Assembly: GCF_002838835.1 (NCBI RefSeq)
Contig: NZ_NHPP01000005.1
Coordinates: 186,001-250,000 of the forward strand
Length of the DNA stretch: 64,000 nucleotides
From: Siphonobacter sp. SORGH_AS_0500
GTDB lineage: Bacteria > Bacteroidota > Bacteroidia > Cytophagales > Spirosomataceae
Direction: 5' to 3'
Below the pieces are notes generated by a model. The model saw only the letters and a list, made by a program, of their open reading frames with translations, was not told where the DNA came from and did no database searches. The first letter of the stretch is position 1. The number at the start of each line of letters is the position of its first letter. The translations under genes were made by a program, and so were the position numbers. Below, piece after piece: positions 37,391 through 46,036 of this stretch.

Positions 37391-38574
37391 TTATGACAAT
37401 GGGTAAATAATAGTTAAAACAGATCCATTAGAATGACAATTGATTGTAAAATCATTGTCCTTACATGTATTCCAATCAAATAAACTTATGTCTTGATTAA
37501 TTGAAGTATATTCGTAAGGATACTTTATTAAATTTCTATATACATGGATATCATCAGTTTTAATTCGCAAAAACCCTTTTCTATTTAAAATATTGAGAAT
37601 GCGATTTAATCCTAATCCCTTAACATCTTTATAAATACTATTATCTGAAGTTGTGTGTTTTGTTAAACATCTCTTTAGAATATCAATTTTGTTTTCTGAT
37701 TGATTTCTATTCATACTCTGGAATTTTTTTATGAATCCGGGCCCACTATCAAATACTGTGATTTCTAGGAAATATAGTTCTCCTAAACTATTTTCAGATA
37801 ATATTTCACTGTTAAAGTATTCTTCAATGCTTGTTATATTATTTACTTCCTCTTTTATTTTTTTCTTGTTTTCTTAAAAAATTGCATATAAAGACCTCTT
37901 ACATTAGGATCAAGAGGAACTGAGTTTTCATCCGTTTTAGCCCATTCATTTGTATTCTTCATTAGTTCATAAATTATATTTATGACATTCATGCCTAGTT
38001 TTCGATATATTGATTTAGTTGTATTGGAGAAATTTACAATTTTCATTAATGAATTTTGCAAATTTTCAGCTAATTGGAATTCATTATCAATATAAACACC
38101 ATTAGGTTCAAAACATGGTAATACTCCTCTATTCTTCGGTAAGTGGTCAAATGACGTTAATAACAGTTTATTACCCTTTAATATTTCTGCTTTTAACATC
38201 TTTAGATTAATGTCTGCATTAATCGATTTTAAACTTTCTCTAGGTATAATTTCATGTTTATTATCAAGAATTTTATGCCTATTCCATGAATATGTTATTA
38301 TTGTAAATAAAATTTCATTTTCATAAAGATTTGTTACATCTGGATTTTTTTTAATATCTAAATTTATTATAATATTTCCTTCTCTAAATGCACGGGACCA
38401 CGTTATAACCAATTGATAAATAATTGCTTCAATTCCTAAACTTCTACTTTCAAATCTTACGGGTAATTCAATATCAATAACTAAGCTTTTGTCTATACAA
38501 TTATCCAATATCTCATAATACTCATCGATTAATGAATAAGTAATAGATTTATCAATACTAATTTTTGGATTCAT
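37391..38574 (-). CDS. GHKL-type (Hsp90/histidine-kinase-like) ATPase, frame broken at an A7 run
   Basis: Two frames together give about 394 residues. The first runs from the ATG at 38574 to a stop at 37855 and contains the N-box IIYELMKNTNEWAKTD at its end. The second carries the G1 box TVFDSGPGFIKKF (37740-37780) and the G2 box KGLGLNRILN, and ends at 37391. All the ATP-binding motifs are there, but split across the frames. The junction is AGA AAA AAA TAA, where one more A, or a -1 slip on A AAA AAA, joins the frames. There is no HisKA or phosphoacceptor region, so it is a GHKL ATPase rather than an ordinary kinase. The N-terminal 200 residues are unrecognised. An ATG at 38622 is a less likely start. 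Confidence 0.75.
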
Positions 38575-39114
38575 TTTCTTCTTTGTTTTGATCAACAATA
38601 GGATTTGATTGTTAATTGTCAAATATTTTGCTTATTTAGTAGCAACAAGTAAAACGATATTGAATGTATATAATTATATGTACTATATCAATTCATTAAT
38701 TAGTCTTTTTCAAATTTTGTCAATTTTAAGTCTGGCAGTGATTTGCGATGAATCAAAAAATAGATAGGAAATAAATATATTATTTAATTTATTAAAATAA
38801 ATTAGAGTGGTGTTTAGATTTATATTCATGCTATTAAATAGATTATTAGTCTATTTCACTCAATAACTTTTTTACATTCGCTATGAATCCTGCTGACACC
38901 GTTTGCCAGTAATGACTTACATAGTTACTTAATATTCAGAGTCTTAAAGGCTAGTATTTCCCTTATGAACATAAATAGCAAAGTCAATGAAAAATCTGGC
39001 TTCATTCTTTCGCTCTAATAATTTTTACCTTTTGAAAGAGGGTAGCGGCAATACCAGAGACACTCTGGACAAATTGACGTTCTGTCCAAAATCTTTATCG
39101 TATTTCTTAATCAT
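38575..39114. other. AT-rich upstream region of the island operon
   Basis: Very AT-rich, with no credible gene. It should hold the promoter of the GHKL/PRTase-like operon. I see no clear TAnnTTTG box or operator. Confidence 0.35.
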
Positions 39115-39288
39115 TTAGCCTTTCTTAATCAAATATTTAGTAGCCTCTTTAAGAGTATTTGGGGTATCAGTAGTTTCCAATACAATTAAATTAGCTCTCT
39201 TGAAAAGCTCAGAGTGCTTATTGTCTTGGGAGAAAGCGGCCTGTGTACCCAATAGTTGGAACAAGGCAAGGGTAAAAAGGCGGTACAC
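39115..39288 (-). pseudogene. Truncated small secreted protein
   Basis: From a GTG at 39288 the frame encodes a signal peptide (YRLFTLALFQLLGTQAAFSQ) and about 33 mature residues ending TLKEATKYLIKKG. A second frame continues with MIKKYDKDFGQNVNLSR, which looks like the natural sequel in small Bacteroidetes secreted proteins with a GYxIxKxDKxFG stretch. The overlap of the two frames near 39115-39120 suggests a broken gene. The function is unknown. Confidence 0.4.
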
Positions 39289-39556
39289 AGGGCGGACAGA
39301 TAAAAGTTTATACAGGTGTTGCTGGGTATATATAGTCTTCAATACTAAAAGGTTATCAAAATATTCCAAAACCTTTTATCTAATTCTTTCGATTTAGCGT
39401 ATTTGTACGTGAGTAGTAATACTTAATCTAATTATTTTTACTTAATCAATAGTAAGCGTTATACTATAGGCAAGCCTTAAGTATGCCACTAATTCCCTTC
39501 TTTTGTAAATTAATGTACTAGCTTAGGTACACAAGAGATTGCTATTTCTAATATGG

Positions 39557-39988
39557 CTACCTATTAGTGAACCTGTTTCTAATTCCTTTTATATTTTTTG
39601 ATACGAGTTGAAAATTTATAATCAAGAAAAGTAATAAAATTAAAAAGATTCTTATTTCCATGCTCGGGAGACTCATTACTCTTTTATCATCTCCAATTCT
39701 TATAAAGAAAGAATATTTGTGATAAATTTTATCAGTAAAGAAAGATATGAATTCATACCCAAAACATGATATCAATAAAATGAAACTGGTTGTAAGTAGA
39801 CCAAGCTCTTTATTAGATAAATAAATCAAGTAATTACTAATCAATAAAGCTATTGCTACATAATTGTCAGTATCTAATTCTCCAGTATGAAGAACTATTC
39901 TATCATATAATGTAATCAACTGGATTATAATTAAGCTGATGAATGGTAGAAATACTATCTTTTCTTTTAAAGTAGATTTGATTGCCAT
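39557..39988 (-). CDS. Small integral membrane protein, unknown
   Basis: The protein has 143 residues and about four predicted membrane helices (FLPFISLIIIQLITLY; YVAIALLISNYLIYL; LLTTSFILLISCFGYEFI; IFLILLLFLIINFQLV). Charged loops lie between them. I recognise no family. It is AT-rich like the rest of the island and has no close partner. Confidence 0.5.
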   Translation of the reverse strand: MAIKSTLKEKIVFLPFISLIIIQLITLYDRIVLHTGELDTDNYVAIALLISNYLIYLSNKELGLLTTSFILLISCFGYEFISFFTDKIYHKYSFFIRIGDDKRVMSLPSMEIRIFLILLLFLIINFQLVSKNIKGIRNRFTNR

Positions 39989-40209
39989 AGGGTTTTCAGA
40001 AAGGTGATGGAAAAAATTTTACATCTTTAATTAAGACTAGGTATTATTAATGCCTCCAATTGATAATTGGATTCTATTATAAAATTAAGAGTTTCTACTT
40101 GTTTATTGTTAGCTTGGTTGTAAGATTATGGTAATAAGTTACCCATTCATGACAATTGCAAAGCACTAAATAAATAGTGTTATGTATATACTATTAGATA
40201 ATTGTAAAA

Positions 40210-40236
40210 AATAAGGCTCTTTCACTGAAAGAGCCT
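40210..40236 (-). terminator. Terminator of dsbD
   Basis: ATAAGGCTCTTTC pairs with GAAAGAGCCTAT around a short loop, 37 bases after the DsbD stop. Between the two lies the 16-mer CACTTAACCAAAACTA, found again after a TlpA gene at 58415. Confidence 0.75.
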
Positions 40237-40272
40237 ATTCGTCACACTTAACCAAAACTAAAAAATAACAAT

Positions 40273-42327
40273 TTAAGGTTTAGAAATCCCTGCATGAAGG
40301 AACGTCAGAAACTCGGCTATGTCATAGTTAGCTCCCTGGGGATTGACCCGAGGTTTTTCAGTGATCGGATCTAATAACACGTAGTAGGGCTGGGAGTTAG
40401 CCTGAAAACGGGTAGTCTGTAGCGTACTCCATTTCTTACCGATGGTTTTGATTTCTTTACCATTGATAACCGTTTGTTCGGCAGGAGCTAACTCCGTTTT
40501 GTCATCTACGTAGAGTTGAAGCAGAATATAATTTTCCCGAATGGTGGTTAATACCGCCGGATCAGGCCAGACGGTAGCTTCCATTTTTCGACAGTTTACA
40601 CAAGCATGTCCCGTAAAATCAATCAGGAGGGGTTTGCCCGTTTTCCGGGCTTCCGCCAAAGCTTCGTCGTAGTCGAAATAGGCATTCAGTCCCAACGGAG
40701 CGTGAAATAAATCGCTGTATTTGTGTTTCTCGTGAAAAACGGGAGCACTACCCGAATTTCCAGCCAGACTGGCCGAGTAAAGATCAAAGTCCTGCGTTTG
40801 CTGGGGAGGTAGAAAAGCAGCAATGGCTTTGAGGGGAGCCCCCCAAAGTCCGGGAACCATATACAGCGAGAAACTGAGCGAAATCACGGCTAAAAAGAAA
40901 CGGGGCACCGAAAGGCTTACCAGTGCTGAGTCGTGAGCAAAGCGGAGTTTACCCAGCAGATAGAATCCTAAAATAGCGAAAAGGATAATCCAGAGGACGA
41001 GGAACACTTCCCGGTCGAACCACTGCCAGTGATAGGCCAGATCAACGTTGGAAAGGAATTTAAGAGCCAGAGCCAGTTCCAGAATACCCAGGGTTACTTT
41101 CACGGAATTCAGCCAACCGCCCGATTTAGGCAGGGATTTGAGAGCGGAAGGAAACAGCGAAAACAAGGTAAACGGCAACGCCAGAGCCAATGCAAAGCCA
41201 AACATGCCGATGGCCGGGCCTAGCAATGCTCCCTGAGCGGCGGCCTGCACCAGCAGCGTTCCAATGATGGGACCCGTGCAGGAAAAAGAAACCAGCGAAA
41301 GGGTGGTTGCCATGAAAAAGATACCCAGCAAACCGCCCTGATCAGCTTTCTGATCCATCTTATTCGCCCAACTACTGGGCAGCATAAGTTCGAAGGCACC
41401 CAGAAAGGAAGCCGCGAAAACGACAAGCAAAAGAAAGAAAGCGAAGTTGAAAAGGCCGTTTGTGGAGAGGTTATTGAGAGCATCGGCTCCAAACAGCACC
41501 GTAATCAATAAGCCTAGCGAAACATAGATAACAATGATGGACAGACCATAGAGCAGGGCATTGCGAATACCGGAGGAGCGGGATTCTGCCTGCTTGGTAA
41601 AGAAGCTAACCGTCATGGGCAATAGCGGAAAAATGCAGGGCATGAAGATGGCGGCCAGTCCCCCCAGCAATCCTGCTACAAAGGTTACCCATAAGGATTC
41701 TTCTTCGGGTTTGGGAGATTCGTTCGCCTGAATGACTGGTAACTCGTAAGCCTGTGCCGTGTCCACAGATGCTGACTTCGAACCGATAGTCATAGAATCG
41801 CTGACCAGCGATTGGCTAACTTGCGGAATGGAATCTTTGGCAGGTTTTGTCGGAGTTACGGCTGCTACGGGTTCACTAAGCCTTTGCACGGGAATATCAA
41901 ACGCTACTTCTTCGGGAGGTAAACAGCGTTCGTCGTCACAAGCCATGAATTCCAACTTGCCGGAAACCGTGGCTTTATTTCCCGTAAGTTTGATTTTTTG
42001 CGTGAATAGGGCCTGATTTTCAAACCAGCTAATATCCATTTGAAAGGTCTTATCAAAGCCTTTCACCACGTTTGACTTTTCCTCAACCTTACCCACTAGT
42101 GTATATTCCTTGCTTGGATTGAAAACGAAAGAGGTAGCCACGGGGCCTCCATCGGCCAAATGCTGGGAGTAAATGTGCCAGTGCCGGGAGATTTTAGCCT
42201 GAAAGGTTAATACGGCTTCTGTAGGGGAGGTGGCCTTCGCTTTGAAGTCCCAGGTAACGGGGTTAAATAGCTGAGCCTGGCAATAAGGGCACAACAAAAC
42301 CAGTAAAAAGAATAAGCTTCTTTTCAT
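40273..42327 (-). CDS. dsbD: Thiol:disulfide interchange protein DsbD
   Basis: The protein has 684 residues. A signal peptide (MKRSLFFLLVLLCPYCQAQ) is followed by the N-terminal DsbD-alpha domain (VTGKLEFMACDDERCLPPEE, with its cysteine pair). An eight-helix membrane core starts at about residue 215 (AAIFMPCIFPLLPMTV) and includes CTGPIIGTLL. The C-terminal thioredoxin domain has the active site TGHACVNCRKME. It carries reducing power from cytoplasm to periplasm, as the several TlpA proteins nearby would need. It is a plain three-domain DsbD of usual length. Confidence 0.95.
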   Translation of the reverse strand: MKRSLFFLLVLLCPYCQAQLFNPVTWDFKAKATSPTEAVLTFQAKISRHWHIYSQHLADGGPVATSFVFNPSKEYTLVGKVEEKSNVVKGFDKTFQMDISWFENQALFTQKIKLTGNKATVSGKLEFMACDDERCLPPEEVAFDIPVQRLSEPVAAVTPTKPAKDSIPQVSQSLVSDSMTIGSKSASVDTAQAYELPVIQANESPKPEEESLWVTFVAGLLGGLAAIFMPCIFPLLPMTVSFFTKQAESRSSGIRNALLYGLSIIVIYVSLGLLITVLFGADALNNLSTNGLFNFAFFLLLVVFAASFLGAFELMLPSSWANKMDQKADQGGLLGIFFMATTLSLVSFSCTGPIIGTLLVQAAAQGALLGPAIGMFGFALALALPFTLFSLFPSALKSLPKSGGWLNSVKVTLGILELALALKFLSNVDLAYHWQWFDREVFLVLWIILFAILGFYLLGKLRFAHDSALVSLSVPRFFLAVISLSFSLYMVPGLWGAPLKAIAAFLPPQQTQDFDLYSASLAGNSGSAPVFHEKHKYSDLFHAPLGLNAYFDYDEALAEARKTGKPLLIDFTGHACVNCRKMEATVWPDPAVLTTIRENYILLQLYVDDKTELAPAEQTVINGKEIKTIGKKWSTLQTTRFQANSQPYYVLLDPITEKPRVNPQGANYDIAEFLTFLHAGISKP

Positions 42328-42354
42328 GTCTACTATCAATTCAGAAAGTGATGG

Positions 42355-43412
42355 CTAGATCAAAGCCGGGTGAGTAGCTAAACGAGGCATAGGTCGATAG
42401 CCCGAGAACGTAATGACCGGACTCAGGTAATCTTCTTTAAGGGGTTCGGTTTTTACTAAATCCGTGCTCAGGTATTTCTTGTTACTATCGCAGAGGATGG
42501 TTACCACGCAGGAATTGATACCTAACTGCTGTTGCAGCCGAATGGCACCAATCACATTAGCACCGGAGGAAATACCAACGGCCAAACCGAGTTCTCTGGA
42601 TAATTTCTGAGCCATCAAAATGGCATCTCCATCGTGAGCCTGCACTACTGCATCCAGTCGATCGAGTTGAACGATGGCGGGAATAAACTCATCCGAAATT
42701 CCCTGAATCCGGTGAGAGCCTACTTTATAACCCGTCGTCAGCGTAGGCGATTCGGCGGGCTCTAGAGGGTGAATGCGGATCGACGAATCTCGCTCCTTCA
42801 AATAGTTACTAATACCCATAACGGTACCGCCCGTACCTACGCCTGCTACAAATGCATCCGGTTTTTTATTGATCAAATCCAGTTGTCGCCAGATTTCGGG
42901 ACCAGTGGTTCGTTCGTGTGCTTCGGCATTATACTGATTTTCAAATTGCTGGGGCAGGAAAACACCCCCTTGAGCGGCCAGTTCCTCACTGAGACGAATA
43001 CTACCCAGAAAACCGCCTTCTTCCTTACTAACCAGTGTGATATCGGCCCCAAGACTTTGGATAATATCAATGCGTTCGCGGCTCAGCCAGTTTGGCATGA
43101 TGATCCGAACGGAATGGCCCAGGGCTTTCCCCAGGGCAGAAAAGGCAATACCGGTATTGCCCGAAGTTGCTTCGACGATGGTATCCGATGGGTTGATTTT
43201 CCCCTGACGATACGCCTGATCGAGATGTATAAGGCCATGCGATCTTTGATACTTCCCGTCAGATTATAATGCTCGCATTTTACAAAAATGGAACGGCTGA
43301 TTCCTTCAAGGGTATAAAAAATTTCAAGCATGGGCGTATTACCCACCAAGTGCCACAGGTGATTGAATTTTTCGCTGAGATCTAATGCTCGGGGCTCTGC
43401 CTGCGTTTTCAT
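42355..43412 (-). CDS. PLP-dependent cysteine synthase-family enzyme (frame broken once)
   Basis: About 352 residues when joined. The first frame gives [11 protein letters not shown] and [15 protein letters not shown], with the PLP lysine in SIKDR. Downstream the right frame reads [13 protein letters not shown], then [28 protein letters not shown] and [12 protein letters not shown]. The two frames meet near 43221-43226 (ATACATCTCGATC), where one base is missing. The family makes cysteine from O-acetylserine or breaks cystathionine. It overlaps no other gene and lies 27 bases upstream of dsbD in the same direction. Confidence 0.88.
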
Positions 43413-43476
43413 AGAATTTCTAAAGTTTCAGTAAAATGTTGATGAAGAGTAAAAACTGAAACCTGCTATTTAGTTT

Positions 43477-43507
43477 CCGGGAAGGGTAGGAAACCCACTC
43501 TTCCCGG
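43477..43507 (-). terminator. Terminator after the TlpA gene at 43516
   Basis: CCGGGAAG pairs with CTTCCCGG across a 15-base loop, just downstream of the TlpA-gene stop. Confidence 0.55.
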
Positions 43508-43515
43508 TTTAATCA

Positions 43516-44643
43516 TTACTTTAATAACTCCGCCAGTTTCTTTTCCAGATCGGCTCCACGTAAGTTTTTAGCAACGATTTTTCCGTCTTTATCCAACAGA
43601 AAATTAGTAGGAACTACCTTCACTACGTACAGTCCGGCGGCTTCATTCTGCCAGCCTTTTAGATCTGAAACATGCGGCCAGGTTAATTTATCGGCTTCGA
43701 TAGCTTTCACCCAGGCAGCCTTTTTAGAGTCCAGCGAAACACCCAGAATTTCAAATCCTTTGTCACGGTACTTATTATACGCAGCTACCACGTTTGGATT
43801 TTCTTTCCGGCAGGGGCCGCACCAGCTCGCCCAGAAATCCACTAAAACGTATTTACCTTTCAGCGAGGATAAGGCAACCGCTTTGCCGGAGGTATCGGCC
43901 ATGGAAAACTCCGGAGCGGGCTTACCTAGTCCAATCTTGGCCAGATCGGTGGTCAGTGTTTTGATCTGTTTTCCGTAGTATGAGTTCTGAACGGCTGGGC
44001 TCATGCCCGCGTACAGGCCCGGAAGTTTTTCCGCTTCGGGTTCCATGCTGTAGTAACTGATGGCCAACATGGGACTTACCACTGAATTCGGATGAGATTT
44101 AATGAAAGCCTGAGAAAGGCTATCGGCCCGTTTGAACTGGTTCTGAATTTCCTTGGACTGAAGTTTCGCCAAACTATCGGGTAGGGTCTGTTTAGGGCCT
44201 GATCGATAGCCAGCGTACTTCTTTTCAATGGCCTGTAACTGCGTGAAAACGATGGATTCCAATTCGTGGCGGTGCTGCTTCCACTCCTTATTTTCCTTTG
44301 CTCCCTGAATAGTAGCTTTAGAAAGGGAGTCTTTCACGGCAGTGACCGTGGTAGGAATGCCGGGCATTATAAAAAAGGCTACGAATTGCTGACGATTGGA
44401 AGCCAGTGAAAGCGAAGCCGTTCCTTCATGGTCTAAAGTACCTTTGAAGGCAAACTTGCCATCTTTCGTTACAACGGAATCACGGCCCGACTCACTGCCT
44501 TTGGGGTAATACAGATAAATCTTCTCCTCCTTTAAACCTTTAATCTCACCCTTAATCAGGTACGTCGAAGCCGGTGCTTTTTGAGCAAACGAGGCCGAGA
44601 TACTCATGAGCATCAGTCCAGCCAGGGTGGTTATTTTTTTCAT
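43516..44643 (-). CDS. TlpA-family thioredoxin with N-terminal DUF4369 domain
   Basis: The protein has 375 residues: a signal peptide (SISASFAQ), an N-terminal DUF4369-like beta domain (YLIKGEIKGLKEEKIYLYYP), a helical linker, and a C-terminal redoxin with active site DFWASWCGPCRKENP and the cis-proline VVPTNFLLD. It is a periplasmic thiol reductase. It follows SusC and SusD, 27 bases after SusD, and is probably the last gene of that operon. A close paralogue lies at 58439-59581. Confidence 0.9.
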   Translation of the reverse strand: MKKITTLAGLMLMSISASFAQKAPASTYLIKGEIKGLKEEKIYLYYPKGSESGRDSVVTKDGKFAFKGTLDHEGTASLSLASNRQQFVAFFIMPGIPTTVTAVKDSLSKATIQGAKENKEWKQHRHELESIVFTQLQAIEKKYAGYRSGPKQTLPDSLAKLQSKEIQNQFKRADSLSQAFIKSHPNSVVSPMLAISYYSMEPEAEKLPGLYAGMSPAVQNSYYGKQIKTLTTDLAKIGLGKPAPEFSMADTSGKAVALSSLKGKYVLVDFWASWCGPCRKENPNVVAAYNKYRDKGFEILGVSLDSKKAAWVKAIEADKLTWPHVSDLKGWQNEAAGLYVVKVVPTNFLLDKDGKIVAKNLRGADLEKKLAELLK

Positions 44644-44670
44644 AAATAGATATTGGTTATTAGTGAGTGA

Positions 44671-46023
44671 TTAATAGCCTGAGTTTTGCGTTAATGCCGG
44701 ATTCGCTTCAATCTGGGTTGAAGGAATGGGCATTAACAGTCCTGTCGTTTTCCAGCCGGGTTTAATCGGAGTTAGCACGGCATCGGCTTGGTTGGTTCGC
44801 TTGAGGTCAAACCAGCGATGGCCGAATTCTCCGAAAAACTCTACTTTACGTTCCTGCAAAATCGCTGCTAACAAGGCACTTTGCGTAGTGGCGGTAGAAG
44901 CCGACAGGCCAGCCCGGCTGCGAACGATGTCCAAATCCGCTTTCGCTGCCGTGAACTGATTCAAATTTGCCTGTGCCTCAGCCCGAATCAGATACTGTTC
45001 GGCCAGTCGGAACATGACGTTGTTTTCGTTACCCGCTGTTGCCGTTTGAAGTTTGTATTTGTTGATCCGCTGGTATACGGTACTTCCAATGGTCATGGAA
45101 TCGACCCAGGCCGTACGACGTTTATCCCCCACTTCGAACGAACGAACAAAGTTTGATTTCAACACAAAACCTGGAGCCGCATTAGGATTGGATGTACGGT
45201 AATTCGCTCCCAGTCTTGTGAAGCCCAGTAAGGTAGCCGTCTGAAAAATCGTTTCGTTACTATTGTTAACAAAGGTCGTAGAAAGATCTCCCAGGCTATA
45301 CGTCCCCGAACCAATCACTTCCGAAGCTTCCGCAGCGGCATTCGCATAGTCTTTGGTATACAGGTACGCACGTGCTAACAATGCCGAAGCCGTGTGTTTG
45401 TTGATTCGGGTACGTAAGCTACCTACGTATGCCGTCGGCAGGCTGGCTTTGGCGTCCTTCAAATCGGTGATGACCTGAGCCCAAACCTGAGCTGCCGGGG
45501 TTCGGGGAAGGCCAGCATTTAGAAACTCATCCGATGAAACCGTTAAAGGCACATCCCCGAAGTAATTTACCAAATGGAATAGTGCATAGGCACGCCAGAA
45601 TTTGCTTTCGCCGAGCAACTGTTTTTTGCCTGCTTCAGTCATACGCTGTGACTTAGAAATACCCTCAATCGCCATGTTGGCCTGACGAATAAAGCGATAG
45701 CCCTCGAACCAGATGTAGTCAGAAACAAACGTATTGAGTGGAGAAACCGTATTGTTTTCGAACTGTTCCAGATCTGAGTTAGTAGGAGTGTATTCCAATT
45801 CGTCGCTCAACAGTCCGCCAAATACAGTCCAGTAGATGGTAGGGTTACTGCGAACGGTAGAATACATATTTAACACCACGCTGGTAGCTGAGGCATCAGA
45901 GCTAAAAGCGTCATCTACCCCAATAACGGTGGGAGGATAATCAATGCTTACAAACTTCTCACATGAAGCAAGACTTAAACCTGCCAATGTAATAAAGAGG
46001 GGAAAACGAAAGATAGATTTCAT
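44671..46023 (-). CDS. SusD/RagB-family nutrient-binding lipoprotein
   Basis: The protein has 450 residues. The lipobox LASCEK marks an outer-membrane lipoprotein. Typical SusD features are WFEGYRFIRQANMAIEGI, HTASALLARAYLYTKDY, the C-terminal RKVEFFGEFGHRWFDLKR, and the ending ANPALTQNSGY. SusD caps the SusC channel and binds the ligand. I used the ATG at 46023; longer in-frame starts would overlap SusC out of phase. It follows the SusC stop by 13 bases. Confidence 0.95.
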   Translation of the reverse strand: MKSIFRFPLFITLAGLSLASCEKFVSIDYPPTVIGVDDAFSSDASATSVVLNMYSTVRSNPTIYWTVFGGLLSDELEYTPTNSDLEQFENNTVSPLNTFVSDYIWFEGYRFIRQANMAIEGISKSQRMTEAGKKQLLGESKFWRAYALFHLVNYFGDVPLTVSSDEFLNAGLPRTPAAQVWAQVITDLKDAKASLPTAYVGSLRTRINKHTASALLARAYLYTKDYANAAAEASEVIGSGTYSLGDLSTTFVNNSNETIFQTATLLGFTRLGANYRTSNPNAAPGFVLKSNFVRSFEVGDKRRTAWVDSMTIGSTVYQRINKYKLQTATAGNENNVMFRLAEQYLIRAEAQANLNQFTAAKADLDIVRSRAGLSASTATTQSALLAAILQERKVEFFGEFGHRWFDLKRTNQADAVLTPIKPGWKTTGLLMPIPSTQIEANPALTQNSGY

Positions 46024-46036
46024 GGGAATATCCTGC

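Noticed and set aside
37391..37714. A separate small gene between the GHKL and PRTase-like genes
   Set aside because: Its frame extends upstream through the G1 box to the A7 run, so it is the C-terminal half of the GHKL ATPase.
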